Of a stretch of DNA of 64,000 nucleotides, positions 18,012-26,765 are shown piece by piece (position 1 is the first letter of the stretch; the number at the start of each line of letters is the position of its first letter). This DNA comes from Calothrix anomala FACHB-343 (GTDB lineage: Bacteria > Cyanobacteriota > Cyanobacteriia > Cyanobacteriales > Nostocaceae): the NCBI RefSeq assembly GCF_014696435.1, contig NZ_JACJQG010000005.1, forward strand, positions 124,001 to 188,000, given 5' to 3'. The notes below the pieces were generated by a model, which was not told where the DNA came from, made no database searches, and worked only from the letters and a program-made list of their open reading frames with translations. The translations under genes were made by a program, and so were the position numbers.

Positions 18012-18179
18012 ATGCAGAACAATAATCAAGATAAAAATCATCACAAGATTCAACCCAAGAAAAAAAATACCAAAATCTTAATCTTGACTGAAGTAAGTGA
18101 CCAAGAAGCCGAAATAGTAACAGGTGGTGAGGTTTCTCCTGCTGCGTGGATTCCAATGACTTGGGAAAATAATGATTAA
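18012..18179 (+). CDS. Double-glycine leader peptide 3, short product
   Basis: A 55-residue precursor from ATG 18012 (an in-frame TTG at 17991 is less likely). The leader is again 39 residues and ends VSDQEAEIVTGG, very close to peptide 1 (LTNQEAEMITGG). The predicted product is only 16 residues, EVSPAAWIPMTWENND, with two Trp. It has a strongly basic leader (KIQPKKKNTKILIL) and no ribosome-binding site better than AAAG. All three products carry Trp near the C-terminus. It could be a signalling peptide rather than a toxin. Confidence 0.65.
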   Translation: MQNNNQDKNHHKIQPKKKNTKILILTEVSDQEAEIVTGGEVSPAAWIPMTWENND

Positions 18180-18213
18180 GTCTGACAAAGTTGACCTAGT
18201 TACTTATCAATAA

Positions 18214-18253
18214 GTTATGGTGCGTTATGGAATAAAATTCATAGCGCACTATG
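18214..18253 (+). terminator. Hairpin after the peptide genes
   Basis: ATGGTGCGTTATG and CATAGCGCACTAT form an imperfect 13-bp stem (two mismatches) about 35 bases after peptide 3. There is no T-run, so it is a weak terminator candidate. Confidence 0.35.
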
Positions 18254-18267
18254 CAAGATTAAAGCTA

Positions 18268-18302
18268 ATACCAATTTTAAAAAAGAATGAGACAGATTGT
18301 AG
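18268..18302. repeat. Left half of an ATACCAATT palindromic element
   Basis: ATACCAATT and the following GACAGATTGTAGGGGC match the left half of the 39098-39197 element. Here it runs directly into another repeat at 18303, so one seems to have landed in, or recombined with, the other. Confidence 0.45.
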
Positions 18303-18525
18303 GGGCATGGCATTGCCCATTGGTGTTAACTTAACGCAAAACCCTTGCCAAAACTCGATGAGCGAATTCCATCGCCTACCATCAAGCCCCGCGTTACCCC
18401 ACCCCAGTTTTGTCTAAAGCCAAAACTTCCCCTCCCCGTTTACGTGGAGGGGTTAGGGGTGGGGTAAAAAGCTTGTGGGATAAGCGTTTTAGCTTAAGTT
18501 GACACGAATGGGCATTGCCATGCCC
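18303..18525. repeat. MITE-like element, TIR with TGTCAACTTAACGCAAAACC (copy 1)
   Basis: About 45-base terminal inverted repeats (left 18303-18347, right 18481-18525) share GGGCATGGCATTGCCCATT and GTGTTAACTTAACGCAAAAC-like sequence. The interior is about 130 bases with a GGGGTGGGG-type inverted repeat. It is non-coding. A second copy lies at 52813-53027. Confidence 0.65.
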
Positions 18526-18556
18526 AAAAACTCCATCCATAAGGGATGGAGTTTTT
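18526..18556 (-). terminator. prcA terminator
   Basis: The perfect 13-bp stem AAAAACTCCATCC / GGATGGAGTTTTT has a 5-base loop and ends in a T-run on both strands, 17 bases after the prcA stop. Related hairpins occur at 33336-33367 and 53475-53504. Confidence 0.75.
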
Positions 18557-18572
18557 CATTAGATAATTGAGA

Positions 18573-20561
18573 TTAAAAGCCAATTTCAATAGTCAAGCTG
18601 CGAATTTTGCCTGTATCCATTTGGGCTTTATCTGCTACCTCTAAAGTCCAATTACCTTGAGGACTTTTACCTTTAAGAGGAGCTAAATCAGGAGTATTAA
18701 CTTCATCATAGGTTTTTTTGATGTTGTCTGTACCTCCGCCTTGGCGATTATGGAGAATTATCGGTAATACGCCTGATGCTGCGGGGGGAATAAGGCTGAC
18801 TACCAAATCGCCAATGTAGGTATGCTCAATATCTACTTCAACTTTGATAGATTTGATGGCATTGGTATTAGCGATCGCTAAACTGAGTGTAGATATCTGC
18901 AAATCATTAATCGGTACATCCTGTACGGCTTTGAAAATTCCCACAGGATCTGGTTGTGGCGGTAATGCTAATTCTACCGCTTTCAGGGCATTGACGCGAC
19001 CGTAGCCATATAGGCGGCTGTGTCCGTTAGCATCATAATTACCGCCAGCGCTATCAATGCGATCGCAAGAACGTTTAATGATATCTTTGACTTCATCCCA
19101 ACGTAAATCGGGGTTACGGGAAAGAATTAAAGCTGCAACACCAGCTACCCCAGGACAGGCGCTAGAAGTACCACCAAAACTATTAGTATAGTTACCAGCT
19201 AAATCCCCTTGTTCCGTCTTACCAGAATTGTACCCAACTGCACCAGTGCGATCGCTTGTCCAAATCCCTGGAGTTTGGGAACTATAGCCGTTATTACTGG
19301 GGAAAGCACACCATACAGCATTACCATAGTCGCTATAGGCGCTTCTGGTGCCATAATCGTTACAAGCAGCTACCGCAATGATTTTAGAATAGCTGGCATA
19401 GCCATCATTATCTACACTTTCGTTACCATTACCAGCTGCAAATAAAATTACGCAGCCTTTACCATTGCGCCCTTTCGTAAAAGCGTAATCCATTGCCAAT
19501 CTGGTAGAGTCGGGTAAGGGTACTTTTTGCTTGTGAACGGGATCGTTCGCATCCCACCAATCACCATCTGGTGGCCCCCAGCTACAAGAAATGATATCTG
19601 CACCATTTTGCGCCGCCCAGATAAATGCATCGGCTTCATCTTGGGAACCTAAGGCGGAAACGTAGCGAATTGGCATTAATTTGGCTTTGGGTGCAACACC
19701 TGAAGCACCAAAGTTACCATTACCACAGGCTACCCCAGCACAAGCTGTCCCATGATGATCTGAGTTACCTGGTTTAGGATTATTAGTTTTAAATGTTACA
19801 TCTCTTGGGGCAACAATCTTACCAGCTGTCCGGAATTCTTCATGGTCGAGATCTACACCATCATCAATAATGGCAATGGTTGTACCCGTACCGTCGCTTA
19901 ACTTCCAAGCGGCTTCGACGTTGGCATGGGCGTTAATTTTTTTACCATTAATTGTAGTTTCTTTTAAGTGCCATTGCTGAGGGAAAATTTGACGTTTACG
20001 AAATTCCCGCACTAGTTCTGGATGACACAAGTCTACTGCTTGTTCATTGAGTAGGCTTTCAGCTAAATCAAAGATGGCTAAACCAGTATTTGCGGGTGCG
20101 CTGACAAAATAAGCATTACGGGCGTAATCCAGTTGACGTTTAACAGTCAAATTGTAACGCCGGAAAATTTCTTCACAGGTGCTTGCTTCGACTTCATCAT
20201 CAAACTTAACGAATAAGTTTTCTGTATAAATTACTGGCTGATTGGAATTGGGATCGATTAATACGCGCCCAGCAAATTGAATTTGCGGTTCTTGATTGAG
20301 AATTGTTCTAGCTTGGTCGCGTAAAGCACTATCTTCTGTCGGTGCTTTTGCTTGCAGAACTTCCACACCAGCTTGGCGAAAGCGGGTTTTCACCTCAAAT
20401 TGCTTCAGAATACTCCGAGCTTCCGGTGATACAGATGCTACTTCAAAAGGGCGATCGCCTACAAGTAAACTGCGGTTTTCTGTCCGCACCACAATTTGAT
20501 TATCGCTGATCGCCAGTTCATACTGTTCACCGTTCTGGCCACCATAGCGAACCTGAACCAT
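18573..20561 (-). CDS. prcA: Calcium-dependent subtilisin-like protease PrcA with C-terminal P domain
   Basis: A 662-residue serine protease, the same length as I recall for PrcA of Anabaena. The S8 catalytic triad is visible: Asp233 (IAIIDDGVDLDHEE), His270 (DHHGTACAG) and Ser466 (FGGTSSACPGVAG). An N-terminal region (1-195) precedes the catalytic domain, and a proprotein-convertase P domain follows (about 541-662, ending LTIEIGF). There is no classical signal peptide. Members of this family cut after basic residues and need calcium. It is divergent from 20838, whose product resembles PrcA residues 113-190. The ATG start and downstream hairpin are clear. Confidence 0.9.
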   Translation of the reverse strand: MVQVRYGGQNGEQYELAISDNQIVVRTENRSLLVGDRPFEVASVSPEARSILKQFEVKTRFRQAGVEVLQAKAPTEDSALRDQARTILNQEPQIQFAGRVLIDPNSNQPVIYTENLFVKFDDEVEASTCEEIFRRYNLTVKRQLDYARNAYFVSAPANTGLAIFDLAESLLNEQAVDLCHPELVREFRKRQIFPQQWHLKETTINGKKINAHANVEAAWKLSDGTGTTIAIIDDGVDLDHEEFRTAGKIVAPRDVTFKTNNPKPGNSDHHGTACAGVACGNGNFGASGVAPKAKLMPIRYVSALGSQDEADAFIWAAQNGADIISCSWGPPDGDWWDANDPVHKQKVPLPDSTRLAMDYAFTKGRNGKGCVILFAAGNGNESVDNDGYASYSKIIAVAACNDYGTRSAYSDYGNAVWCAFPSNNGYSSQTPGIWTSDRTGAVGYNSGKTEQGDLAGNYTNSFGGTSSACPGVAGVAALILSRNPDLRWDEVKDIIKRSCDRIDSAGGNYDANGHSRLYGYGRVNALKAVELALPPQPDPVGIFKAVQDVPINDLQISTLSLAIANTNAIKSIKVEVDIEHTYIGDLVVSLIPPAASGVLPIILHNRQGGGTDNIKKTYDEVNTPDLAPLKGKSPQGNWTLEVADKAQMDTGKIRSLTIEIGF

Positions 20562-20837
20562 AATTTATTCTCCTGGTATCCATTGACATCTCAGCCTTTG
20601 GCTGGCTTGTGCATATCTGGAAAGTGTCACCCGCCAACCGCAGCTGAGGAATAGGTTAGTATAGCGAGTAAATACAAGTTTGCACTAGATTTTTCCAGAA
20701 AATATCTCACAGAAGTTTAAATATCTTAGTCAATTGCAACCTGGGGAAACTTTCTGCTGTCTAATGGCGACAAGTTGTAATAAGGACTTCAGTCCTGAAG
20801 ATAAAGCAACTATTGAAAATTATAGAATTTAAATAAG

Positions 20838-21374
20838 ATGCTCGAGTTTATTTTGTTAGCTCATTCTTTACCCCCAATTGCTGAAGTGAGATTTTCCGCA
20901 GACTACTTTAGTGCATATCCCCAACAAATCAGCATAGGCCAAGATAAGCCTGTGTTATATAGTCGTCAGCCTGGGTATTATGCTGTACACTCACAGCAAC
21001 CGAGAGCGATCGCATCTAATGCAGCTTTAATATTAAATGAGGGAAAAATTGCAGTTTTTGCAGGTGAACCCAAGCCAACAACCACAGATACAGTTAGCCC
21101 TGTGTATACATTACCAGGTGGTTCTCTCGCAGTTCCCACAGGTTTAGTCTTTATTCGCTTTGCAGAAAATGTTGATGTTGAATCACAGCAAGCAGCCATT
21201 AATCAAGCCGGTTATGAAGTCGCCCAAAAATTAGCTTATGCACCTAATGCAGCTTGGTTACGTGCTAAATCTGGGAAATTAAGCGATGCTTTCCCAGGAA
21301 TTCGTCAATTACAAGCAATACCCAATGTAGAAAATGTTGAACCGCAAATGTTAATGGAACGAAGACAGCGTTAG
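20838..21374 (+). CDS. Free-standing homologue of the PrcA N-terminal (prodomain-like) region
   Basis: A 178-residue protein with no catalytic domain. Residues 101-178 align without gaps to PrcA 113-190. My hand alignment finds 18 identities in 78, including the block L-x-Y-A-x-N-A (KLAYAPNAAW against QLDYARNAYF) and a matching basic end (MERRQR against REFRKR). The N-terminal 100 residues also contain PrcA-like pieces (YSRQPGYYAV; SNAALILNEGKIAVF). It is divergent from prcA with 276 bases between. A subtilase propeptide acting in trans, as folding helper or inhibitor, is the natural hypothesis. The alternative is a remnant of a second protease that lost its catalytic part. Confidence 0.75.
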   Translation: MLEFILLAHSLPPIAEVRFSADYFSAYPQQISIGQDKPVLYSRQPGYYAVHSQQPRAIASNAALILNEGKIAVFAGEPKPTTTDTVSPVYTLPGGSLAVPTGLVFIRFAENVDVESQQAAINQAGYEVAQKLAYAPNAAWLRAKSGKLSDAFPGIRQLQAIPNVENVEPQMLMERRQR

Positions 21375-21423
21375 GAAATTGAAGCACGCTTCGGATAAAC
21401 AGACGCGGAAATATATATTATCT

Positions 21424-21459
21424 ATGCCCAATGCCCCATGCCCAATGCCCAATGCCCAA
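21424..21459. repeat. (GCCCAAT)n heptamer tract
   Basis: Four to five GCCCAAT/GCCCCAT units immediately after the end of the response regulator gene. Confidence 0.85.
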
Positions 21460-22164
21460 CTAACTAGCCAACCCATGTTCGAGTGCATAGCGTACTAACT
21501 CAGTACGGCTATTTGTACCTGTTTTGTCGAACAATCTACTCACGTACTTTTCAACGTTGCGAATGCTAGTGTTTAAGCGACGGGCAATTTCTTTATTCAT
21601 CAAACCTGCTGCTACTAGTTCTAAAATACTTTGTTCCCGTGGCGTCAAATCAATGTTTATTGGTGCAGGTTTAATTGGCGCAGGTGATTTAGGATATACA
21701 CAAATCTTGTCTGCAATCTCCTCAAGTCTTTTGATTTGGCGGATCAGATCGTCAATATTATAATTACTGCCACTGTTGTTTTTACTGATACTAGCTCGCC
21801 GCAAGAGCAAATTTAGCACAATAGCTACCAACTCATCTGGGTTAAAGGGTTTTGGTAGATATGCATCACAACCGGCTTGGTATCCTTCGATGCGATCGCA
21901 ACTCATACCTTTAGCAGTCAACAAAACTACAGGTAATGACTCAAAACGCGGGTCTTCTCTTAATTGTTTGAGGAATTGGATACCGCTTACCTGAGGCATC
22001 ATAATATCAGAAATTAGTAAGTCAGGCATGTTATCTTGCAATAATTGCCATGCATCATCAGCATTACTAGCTACTTGAACCGTAAAATTACTTTCTTCTA
22101 AATAATCTTTGACTGCTTCCCGCACTCCTGGTTCGTCATCTACTAGTAACAATCTTGCTGACAT
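21460..22164 (-). CDS. NarL/FixJ-family response regulator, Rre1/Ycf29-like
   Basis: A 234-residue two-component regulator. The receiver domain (1-125) has the acidic pair (LLLVDDEPGVREAV), phospho-acceptor Asp near 54 (LLISDIMMP) and the conserved Lys (AYLPKPFNPDEL). The C-terminal LuxR-type helix-turn-helix (about 168-228) reads LTPREQSILELVAAGLMNKE and IRNVEKYVSRLFDKTGTNSR. The whole resembles the Rre1/Ycf29 group, also found in algal plastids, which in cyanobacteria works with stress-sensing kinases. The specific name is from memory and is less certain than the family. No kinase gene is adjacent. Confidence 0.85.
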   Translation of the reverse strand: MSARLLLVDDEPGVREAVKDYLEESNFTVQVASNADDAWQLLQDNMPDLLISDIMMPQVSGIQFLKQLREDPRFESLPVVLLTAKGMSCDRIEGYQAGCDAYLPKPFNPDELVAIVLNLLLRRASISKNNSGSNYNIDDLIRQIKRLEEIADKICVYPKSPAPIKPAPINIDLTPREQSILELVAAGLMNKEIARRLNTSIRNVEKYVSRLFDKTGTNSRTELVRYALEHGLAS

Positions 22165-22495
22165 ATTTTCTTCCTTGCCACTTATTGTTTATAGTTGTGT
22201 TGATATAGCTGTTGACAGTTGACTGTTGACAGTTGACAGACTTAAAAACCTTTTAGTATCAGGGTTTTATCTTAGGTTGATGTCCTAATCTATCTGGCTA
22301 CAGCTATATATCTACCCTGCTCGCCACCTTGGCAATCTTTGAGCAGCAGGATAGAGTAATTTTTCTTGTTGGTTTCAATTTAGCGGACTTGCTTTACTTT
22401 ACTTTATACGGTCATCGCTAAATAAAAGTACGGTTTCCTGGGCTTTACAAAGCTCAAGTTTTGTGTGTTATTTAATTGCACCGCTCTACTCAATA
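22165..22495. other. Intergenic region with a heptamer tract
   Basis: GTTGACA/GTTGACT units occupy 22211-22239. The rest is unique sequence presumably containing the response regulator promoter. No other feature was seen. Confidence 0.5.
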
Positions 22496-23119
22496 CTATT
22501 TATCGCGTTTTAATAATCCTGCGGCAAAGATTTGTTGTGCGGTTAGCTGCAAATTGGGAAAAACTGTGGAAACAAGTTGCTCATTGTTGTGAAACAACCG
22601 TTTTTGGTACTCATCTTGTATCAACGTACAAATTGTAATTGTGGGCTGTTTGGGTTTACCAATATATTCTCTGCCACCGATACCTAGATAATCTACAATC
22701 CAGTATTCAGGTACACCTAACAGCGCATAATCCTCTACTTTGCGAGCATAATCATTTTGCCAGTTTGTACTGACAACTTCAGCAATCAGCCGAATGGGTT
22801 TACCTGAAGTGATGACAGGTTCTTGCTGCCATAATGGTTCATTAATCAGTTGAGTTTGATCTAGCACAATTACATCAGGGCGAAAAGCGGTGTCTGTTCC
22901 CAGCAATTTAACTAAACAGCGATGGGGAATCAAGTAAGCTACATCCTGAGTGTCAATTTCTACATTCAGTTTTCGCCCAATAAATGCTGATACCTGTTCA
23001 TGAGGCCCTGTTGGTTCCATGTCGATTAATTCACCATCAATCAGTTCATAGCGATCGCTATCACCATATTGAGTAATAAATTCATCAACGGTGAGAATCT
23101 TTGCAGCTGATTTAACCAT
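22496..23119 (-). CDS. Uma2-family (DUF820) PD-(D/E)XK nuclease-fold protein
   Basis: A 207-residue member of a family hugely expanded in cyanobacteria. Core motifs are RYELIDGELIDMEPTGPHEQ, FRPDVIVLD (the active-site Asp), LIAEVVSTNWQNDYARK (the E-x-K-like part) and YALLGVPEYWIVD. The fold is that of restriction-type endonucleases, but the biological role is unknown. ATG 23119 is preferred to an in-frame TTG at 23134. No methylase or transposon partner is nearby. Confidence 0.87.
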   Translation of the reverse strand: MVKSAAKILTVDEFITQYGDSDRYELIDGELIDMEPTGPHEQVSAFIGRKLNVEIDTQDVAYLIPHRCLVKLLGTDTAFRPDVIVLDQTQLINEPLWQQEPVITSGKPIRLIAEVVSTNWQNDYARKVEDYALLGVPEYWIVDYLGIGGREYIGKPKQPTITICTLIQDEYQKRLFHNNEQLVSTVFPNLQLTAQQIFAAGLLKRDK

Positions 23120-23288
23120 GATGGTTTTTCCCAATTATTGATCTATTGAGCGATCGCTAATCCCTAATTCATTTTATCAGCCCCTACTACTTCCTGTGAG
23201 CTAAAGGTCTGTGTTGCCCATACCTGTGAATTGTCACTCGATATAACTTGGATTGCATGGCGATGCAATTGCATTATTGGGAGTGAAT

Positions 23289-23840
23289 TTAAACGCGCTG
23301 TAACTCCTCCAACCGCGCTAGTACTTCTTGACTGTGAATATTGGGATTCACCTTGACAAAAGTTTCCCGCACAATCCCCTCTGGATCGATGATAAAACTA
23401 TGGCGCATAGAGACATAGCCAATCCAAGAACCGTAAGCTTTACTCACTGCACCGTTAGTATCAGCCAATAATGGGAATTTTAGCCCTTCCGAATCACAAA
23501 ATTCAGCGTGAGAATCAACATCGTCTGCACTCACGCCAATAATTTGCGTATTCTTTTCTATATATTTGGGTAAGTCTTGCTGAAACCGCCGCGCTTCTAT
23601 GGTGCAACCAGAGGTAAAGTCTTTTGGGTAAAAATAAAGTACTACCCACTTACCATGCAATTGAGACAGAGAAATTGTCCCGTTACCTGTGTTCGTTGGT
23701 AAAGTAAACTCTGGTGCGGGTTGATTGATTTTTGGTAGTGTTCCACCTAACGCATCAGCCACCGGCGTAAAGTTGAGCCAACTCAGAAGCGCAACACAGC
23801 TGGCAAATAATATGCTGAAAAAATTACGACGAGATATCAT
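23289..23840 (-). CDS. Peroxiredoxin Q/BCP with N-terminal export signal
   Basis: A thiol peroxidase of 183 residues that reduces hydroperoxides using thioredoxin. The N-terminus MISRRNFFSILFASCVALLS looks like a twin-arginine-type or lipid-anchored export signal, ending near ADALG, so the enzyme is likely in the thylakoid lumen or periplasm. The core shows YFYPKDFTSGCTIEARRFQ with the peroxidatic Cys, and a second Cys (AEFCDSEG) that is a candidate resolving residue. The usual TPGC is TSGC here. It precedes nothing obvious in the same operon; sipA lies just upstream and is co-directional with a 31-base gap, so the two may be co-transcribed. Confidence 0.87.
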   Translation of the reverse strand: MISRRNFFSILFASCVALLSWLNFTPVADALGGTLPKINQPAPEFTLPTNTGNGTISLSQLHGKWVVLYFYPKDFTSGCTIEARRFQQDLPKYIEKNTQIIGVSADDVDSHAEFCDSEGLKFPLLADTNGAVSKAYGSWIGYVSMRHSFIIDPEGIVRETFVKVNPNIHSQEVLARLEELQRV

Positions 23841-23871
23841 GTACAGATCGGAATTATAACTTTACATAAGT

Positions 23872-24135
23872 TTATAATTCTTGGGTACTATTTGACTCTG
23901 ACTGCGACTCAGGCGGGTTATCTGTACTGTCAATATATTGGCTATCGAGTAGAAAAGCTCCCTTGGTAAAACGAATACCCCAATATCCACCAGGACGACG
24001 ATCAATTACTGTACCTTCTTCACCTAAGTGAATCACATCTGGTGGACGCAGCATAGGCATGGGTTCAGCTGTTTTCACGTAAGGTGGTAGCGCTACCACC
24101 CGGACTTTACTACCAATGATAAATTCCTTAGACAT
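23872..24135 (-). CDS. sipA: SipA, NblS/SphS-interacting regulatory protein (DUF3148)
   Basis: An 87-residue SH3-like protein. SipA binds cyanobacterial sensor kinases (NblS/Hik33; SphS in Synechocystis) and modulates them. The family sequence is plain: GSKVRVVALPPYVKTAEPMP, MLRPPDVIHLGEEGTVIDRR and PGGYWGIRFTKGAFLLDSQY. The C-terminus is a short acidic tail. It has a clear ATG start and is 31 bases upstream of the peroxiredoxin gene on the same strand. Confidence 0.8.
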   Translation of the reverse strand: MSKEFIIGSKVRVVALPPYVKTAEPMPMLRPPDVIHLGEEGTVIDRRPGGYWGIRFTKGAFLLDSQYIDSTDNPPESQSESNSTQEL

Positions 24136-24237
24136 GAGACATTGTGATAATACAAGGAGTGGTCAATCAGTCAGAGGTGGGAAGGCGAACGACAAACGCA
24201 TTCACAACCTGTACATCAAAAATCTTACTGCTTCTCC

Positions 24238-24472
24238 AGGGGTTAGGGGTTAGAGGCTAGGGATTAGGGATTGGGTATTGGGGGTTAAGGAGTGTTTGCA
24301 AACCCCTCAAACCTTGAAGCTAAAGCATGAGGCTATATTTAACAAAGCCCACTCATGTAAGCTCAAAAGCCTCATTTTTTGTAGTCTGTGCAGGCGCAAT
24401 GGCAGGGGGGTGCAGCACTCGGAGGTGACGGCGACTTTGAAAACACGCCCTAGCCCCTAGCTCCTAGCCCCT
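24238..24472. repeat. MITE-like element with GTGTTTTCAAA termini (copy A)
   Basis: The left end has GGGGTTAGGGGTT-type runs then GTGTTTGCAAAC (24292-24303); the right end has TTTGAAAACACGCCC then TAGCCCCTAGCTCC (24436-24472), its inverse complement in pattern. It is non-coding, about 235 bases. Copies B and C lie at 32866-33094 and 47571-47733. Confidence 0.6.
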
Positions 24473-24568
24473 GATTGTCTGTTACCTATTTCCAAAACAG
24501 ATGTATTTATTCTATAAGAGTGATTATAACTAGGTTATTATTTATCGCTGTCTTAAATTAAACAAATA

Positions 24569-26659
24569 ATGGTGAACTCTACCCTCGTGTCCACAATCTA
24601 TGTCAATTCTGTACAAGGGAATGATGCTAACGCTGGTTCGCGGTTGAGTCCCTTTAAAAGTCTCACCCGTGCTTTAAAAGCATCGACAAAATTTACAATT
24701 ATTCAGTTAAGTCCGGGAACTTATAGCACCGCTACTGGTGAGGCGTTTCCCCTAATTATTCCGGTGGGGGTAATTGTTGTGGGTAATGAAGCTAACAAAG
24801 GCGCAGGTATTGTAATTATCGGCAGTGGCACTTATCAAAGTCCGAGCTTTGGTACACAAAATATCACGCTGCTATTACAAGAAGATTCTAGTCTCCGGGG
24901 CGTAACGGTCACAAATACTACTTCTAAAGGGACTGGTGTTTGGATTGAATCAACTGCACCTAATGTCTCTAATAATACTTTTATTAACTGTGCGCGGGAA
25001 GGTATATTTACTACAGGTTCAGCGAAACCGGCGATTTTAGATAATGTATTTTTGCAAAATGCTGCTAGTGGATTAACAATGGCACGCAATAGCAAAGGCG
25101 AAGTATTAAGGAATATTTTCCAGAAAAATACCTTGGGGATCGCCATTAGTGACTTTGCTGCGCCTTTAATCGCCAATAATAAATTAACTGAAAATCAAAC
25201 CGCGATCGCTCTTTCGCGAGATGCTAAACCTGTATTGCGGCAAAATACAATTACTAACAATACCCAAGGCGGTTTATTGGTGAATGGTAACGCCATTCCC
25301 GATTTAGGTAGTACCCAAGACGCAGCTGGGAATATTTTCCGCGATAATCAAGGATTTGATTTACAGAATGTCACTGCATTACAGCTCGTTTCTGTTGGGA
25401 ATCAATTAAACCCCATCCAGGTAAAAGGAGCCGTAGATTTTCTTTCTGCGACAGTAGAAGTTCCCAGCCAGGTATCAGTTGGTACTAGTTTTTACGATCT
25501 CGGCGGACATTGGGCGGTGGCTTTTGTGGAAGCTTTAGTTGGTAAAGGCTTAATTAGTGGCTTTCCTGATAGTTCCTTTAAACCTAATGCGCCAATCACC
25601 CGCGCTCAGTATGCTGCTATAATTGCCAAAACTTTTCCACCACCAAATGGGAGTAAGGTCAGTAATTTTACAGATGTCAAATCAGATTATTGGGCAGCAT
25701 CAGCCATCTTAAGGGCTGCCAATATGGGCTTTGTCAGTGGATTTCCTGATGGCACTTTTCGTCCAGAACAAAACTTAACTAAAATTCAGGCAATTGTATC
25801 AATTGTGAATGGTTTGCAATGGAGTGGAGGGAACTCGAATGTGTTGAGTGTTTATCGCGATCGCGCCCAAATTCCCAGTTATGCTACTAATGCTGTGGCA
25901 GTGGCTACGCAAAAACTTTTGGTAGTCAATTATCCAACAACTGAACAACTAGAACCATTAAAAGACATTTCTCGTGCTGAAGTCGCAGCCTTAATTTATC
26001 AGGCATTAGTCGCCATTGGGCAAGAAAAAGCGATCGCTTCGCCTTATATTGTCAATCCTGAGATCAATATTCCTTCCTTTAGTGACCTGAAAGGCCATTG
26101 GGCGGAAGAATTTATTCGTGGATTGGTGAGTATGGGCTTAAGCACCGGTTTTGCTGATGGTAGCTACCAGCCAGATAAACCCATGACTCGCGCCCAATAT
26201 GCAACCTTAGTGGCGACGGCGTTTAACCCGACGGCGAAACGCCCAGCTATTGAATTTACCGATATAGCTAAGGATTTTTGGGCGGCTAAAGCGATTCAAA
26301 CTGCGGCGATGGGTGGATTTGTGGGCGGATTTAGCGATCGCACTTTCCGCCCCGATCAAAATGTGCAGCGCTTACAAGTCATTGTTTCTCTAGTTAACGG
26401 CTTAGGTTTACCCGCAGCCGATATTGATAACTTACTAGCTTATAGCGATCGCAATACAATTCCCGAATATGCCCGTCAAGCCGTAGCCACCGCCACCCAA
26501 CAGCAAATAGTAGTTAATTACCCAGATTCTCAGCAGCTTGTGCCAGTTCGTGAAGCGACACGTGCCGAAGTTGCTGCAATGGTTTATCAAGCTTTAGTGG
26601 CAATTCAGCGCACAAAAGCTATTAATTCCCCCTACATCGTCTCCCACACAAGCAATTGA
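24569..26659 (+). CDS. DUF1565/parallel beta-helix protein with six SLH motifs
   Basis: A 696-residue surface-type protein. Residues 8-50 match the DUF1565 start (IYVNSVQGNDANAGSRLSPF). A right-handed parallel beta-helix with Asn-rich turns follows (about 60-285). Residues 305-690 carry two sets of three S-layer homology motifs (for example YDLGGHWAVAFVEALVGKGL, then ISGFPDSSFKPNAPITRAQY; and FSDLKGHWAEEFIRG). SLH domains bind cell-wall polymers. Curiously no signal peptide is apparent: the protein begins MVNSTLVSTIYVNS, and no upstream in-frame start was found. It may be exported by another route or the true start may be lost. Confidence 0.85.
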   Translation: MVNSTLVSTIYVNSVQGNDANAGSRLSPFKSLTRALKASTKFTIIQLSPGTYSTATGEAFPLIIPVGVIVVGNEANKGAGIVIIGSGTYQSPSFGTQNITLLLQEDSSLRGVTVTNTTSKGTGVWIESTAPNVSNNTFINCAREGIFTTGSAKPAILDNVFLQNAASGLTMARNSKGEVLRNIFQKNTLGIAISDFAAPLIANNKLTENQTAIALSRDAKPVLRQNTITNNTQGGLLVNGNAIPDLGSTQDAAGNIFRDNQGFDLQNVTALQLVSVGNQLNPIQVKGAVDFLSATVEVPSQVSVGTSFYDLGGHWAVAFVEALVGKGLISGFPDSSFKPNAPITRAQYAAIIAKTFPPPNGSKVSNFTDVKSDYWAASAILRAANMGFVSGFPDGTFRPEQNLTKIQAIVSIVNGLQWSGGNSNVLSVYRDRAQIPSYATNAVAVATQKLLVVNYPTTEQLEPLKDISRAEVAALIYQALVAIGQEKAIASPYIVNPEINIPSFSDLKGHWAEEFIRGLVSMGLSTGFADGSYQPDKPMTRAQYATLVATAFNPTAKRPAIEFTDIAKDFWAAKAIQTAAMGGFVGGFSDRTFRPDQNVQRLQVIVSLVNGLGLPAADIDNLLAYSDRNTIPEYARQAVATATQQQIVVNYPDSQQLVPVREATRAEVAAMVYQALVAIQRTKAINSPYIVSHTSN

Positions 26660-26765
26660 CCAAGTAGAATAAGAAACATTTCCTATTAATTTAAAAAACT
26701 CTTGGGTAAGCACCCTGTAGCTAAAAGCTCTTGTGCTGACAAGCAATGGGTAAAAAATATAACTT

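Noticed and set aside
24278-24460. 60-codon frame between sipA and the SLH gene
   Set aside because: Lies inside the MITE-like element, with no ribosome site and no protein-like pattern.
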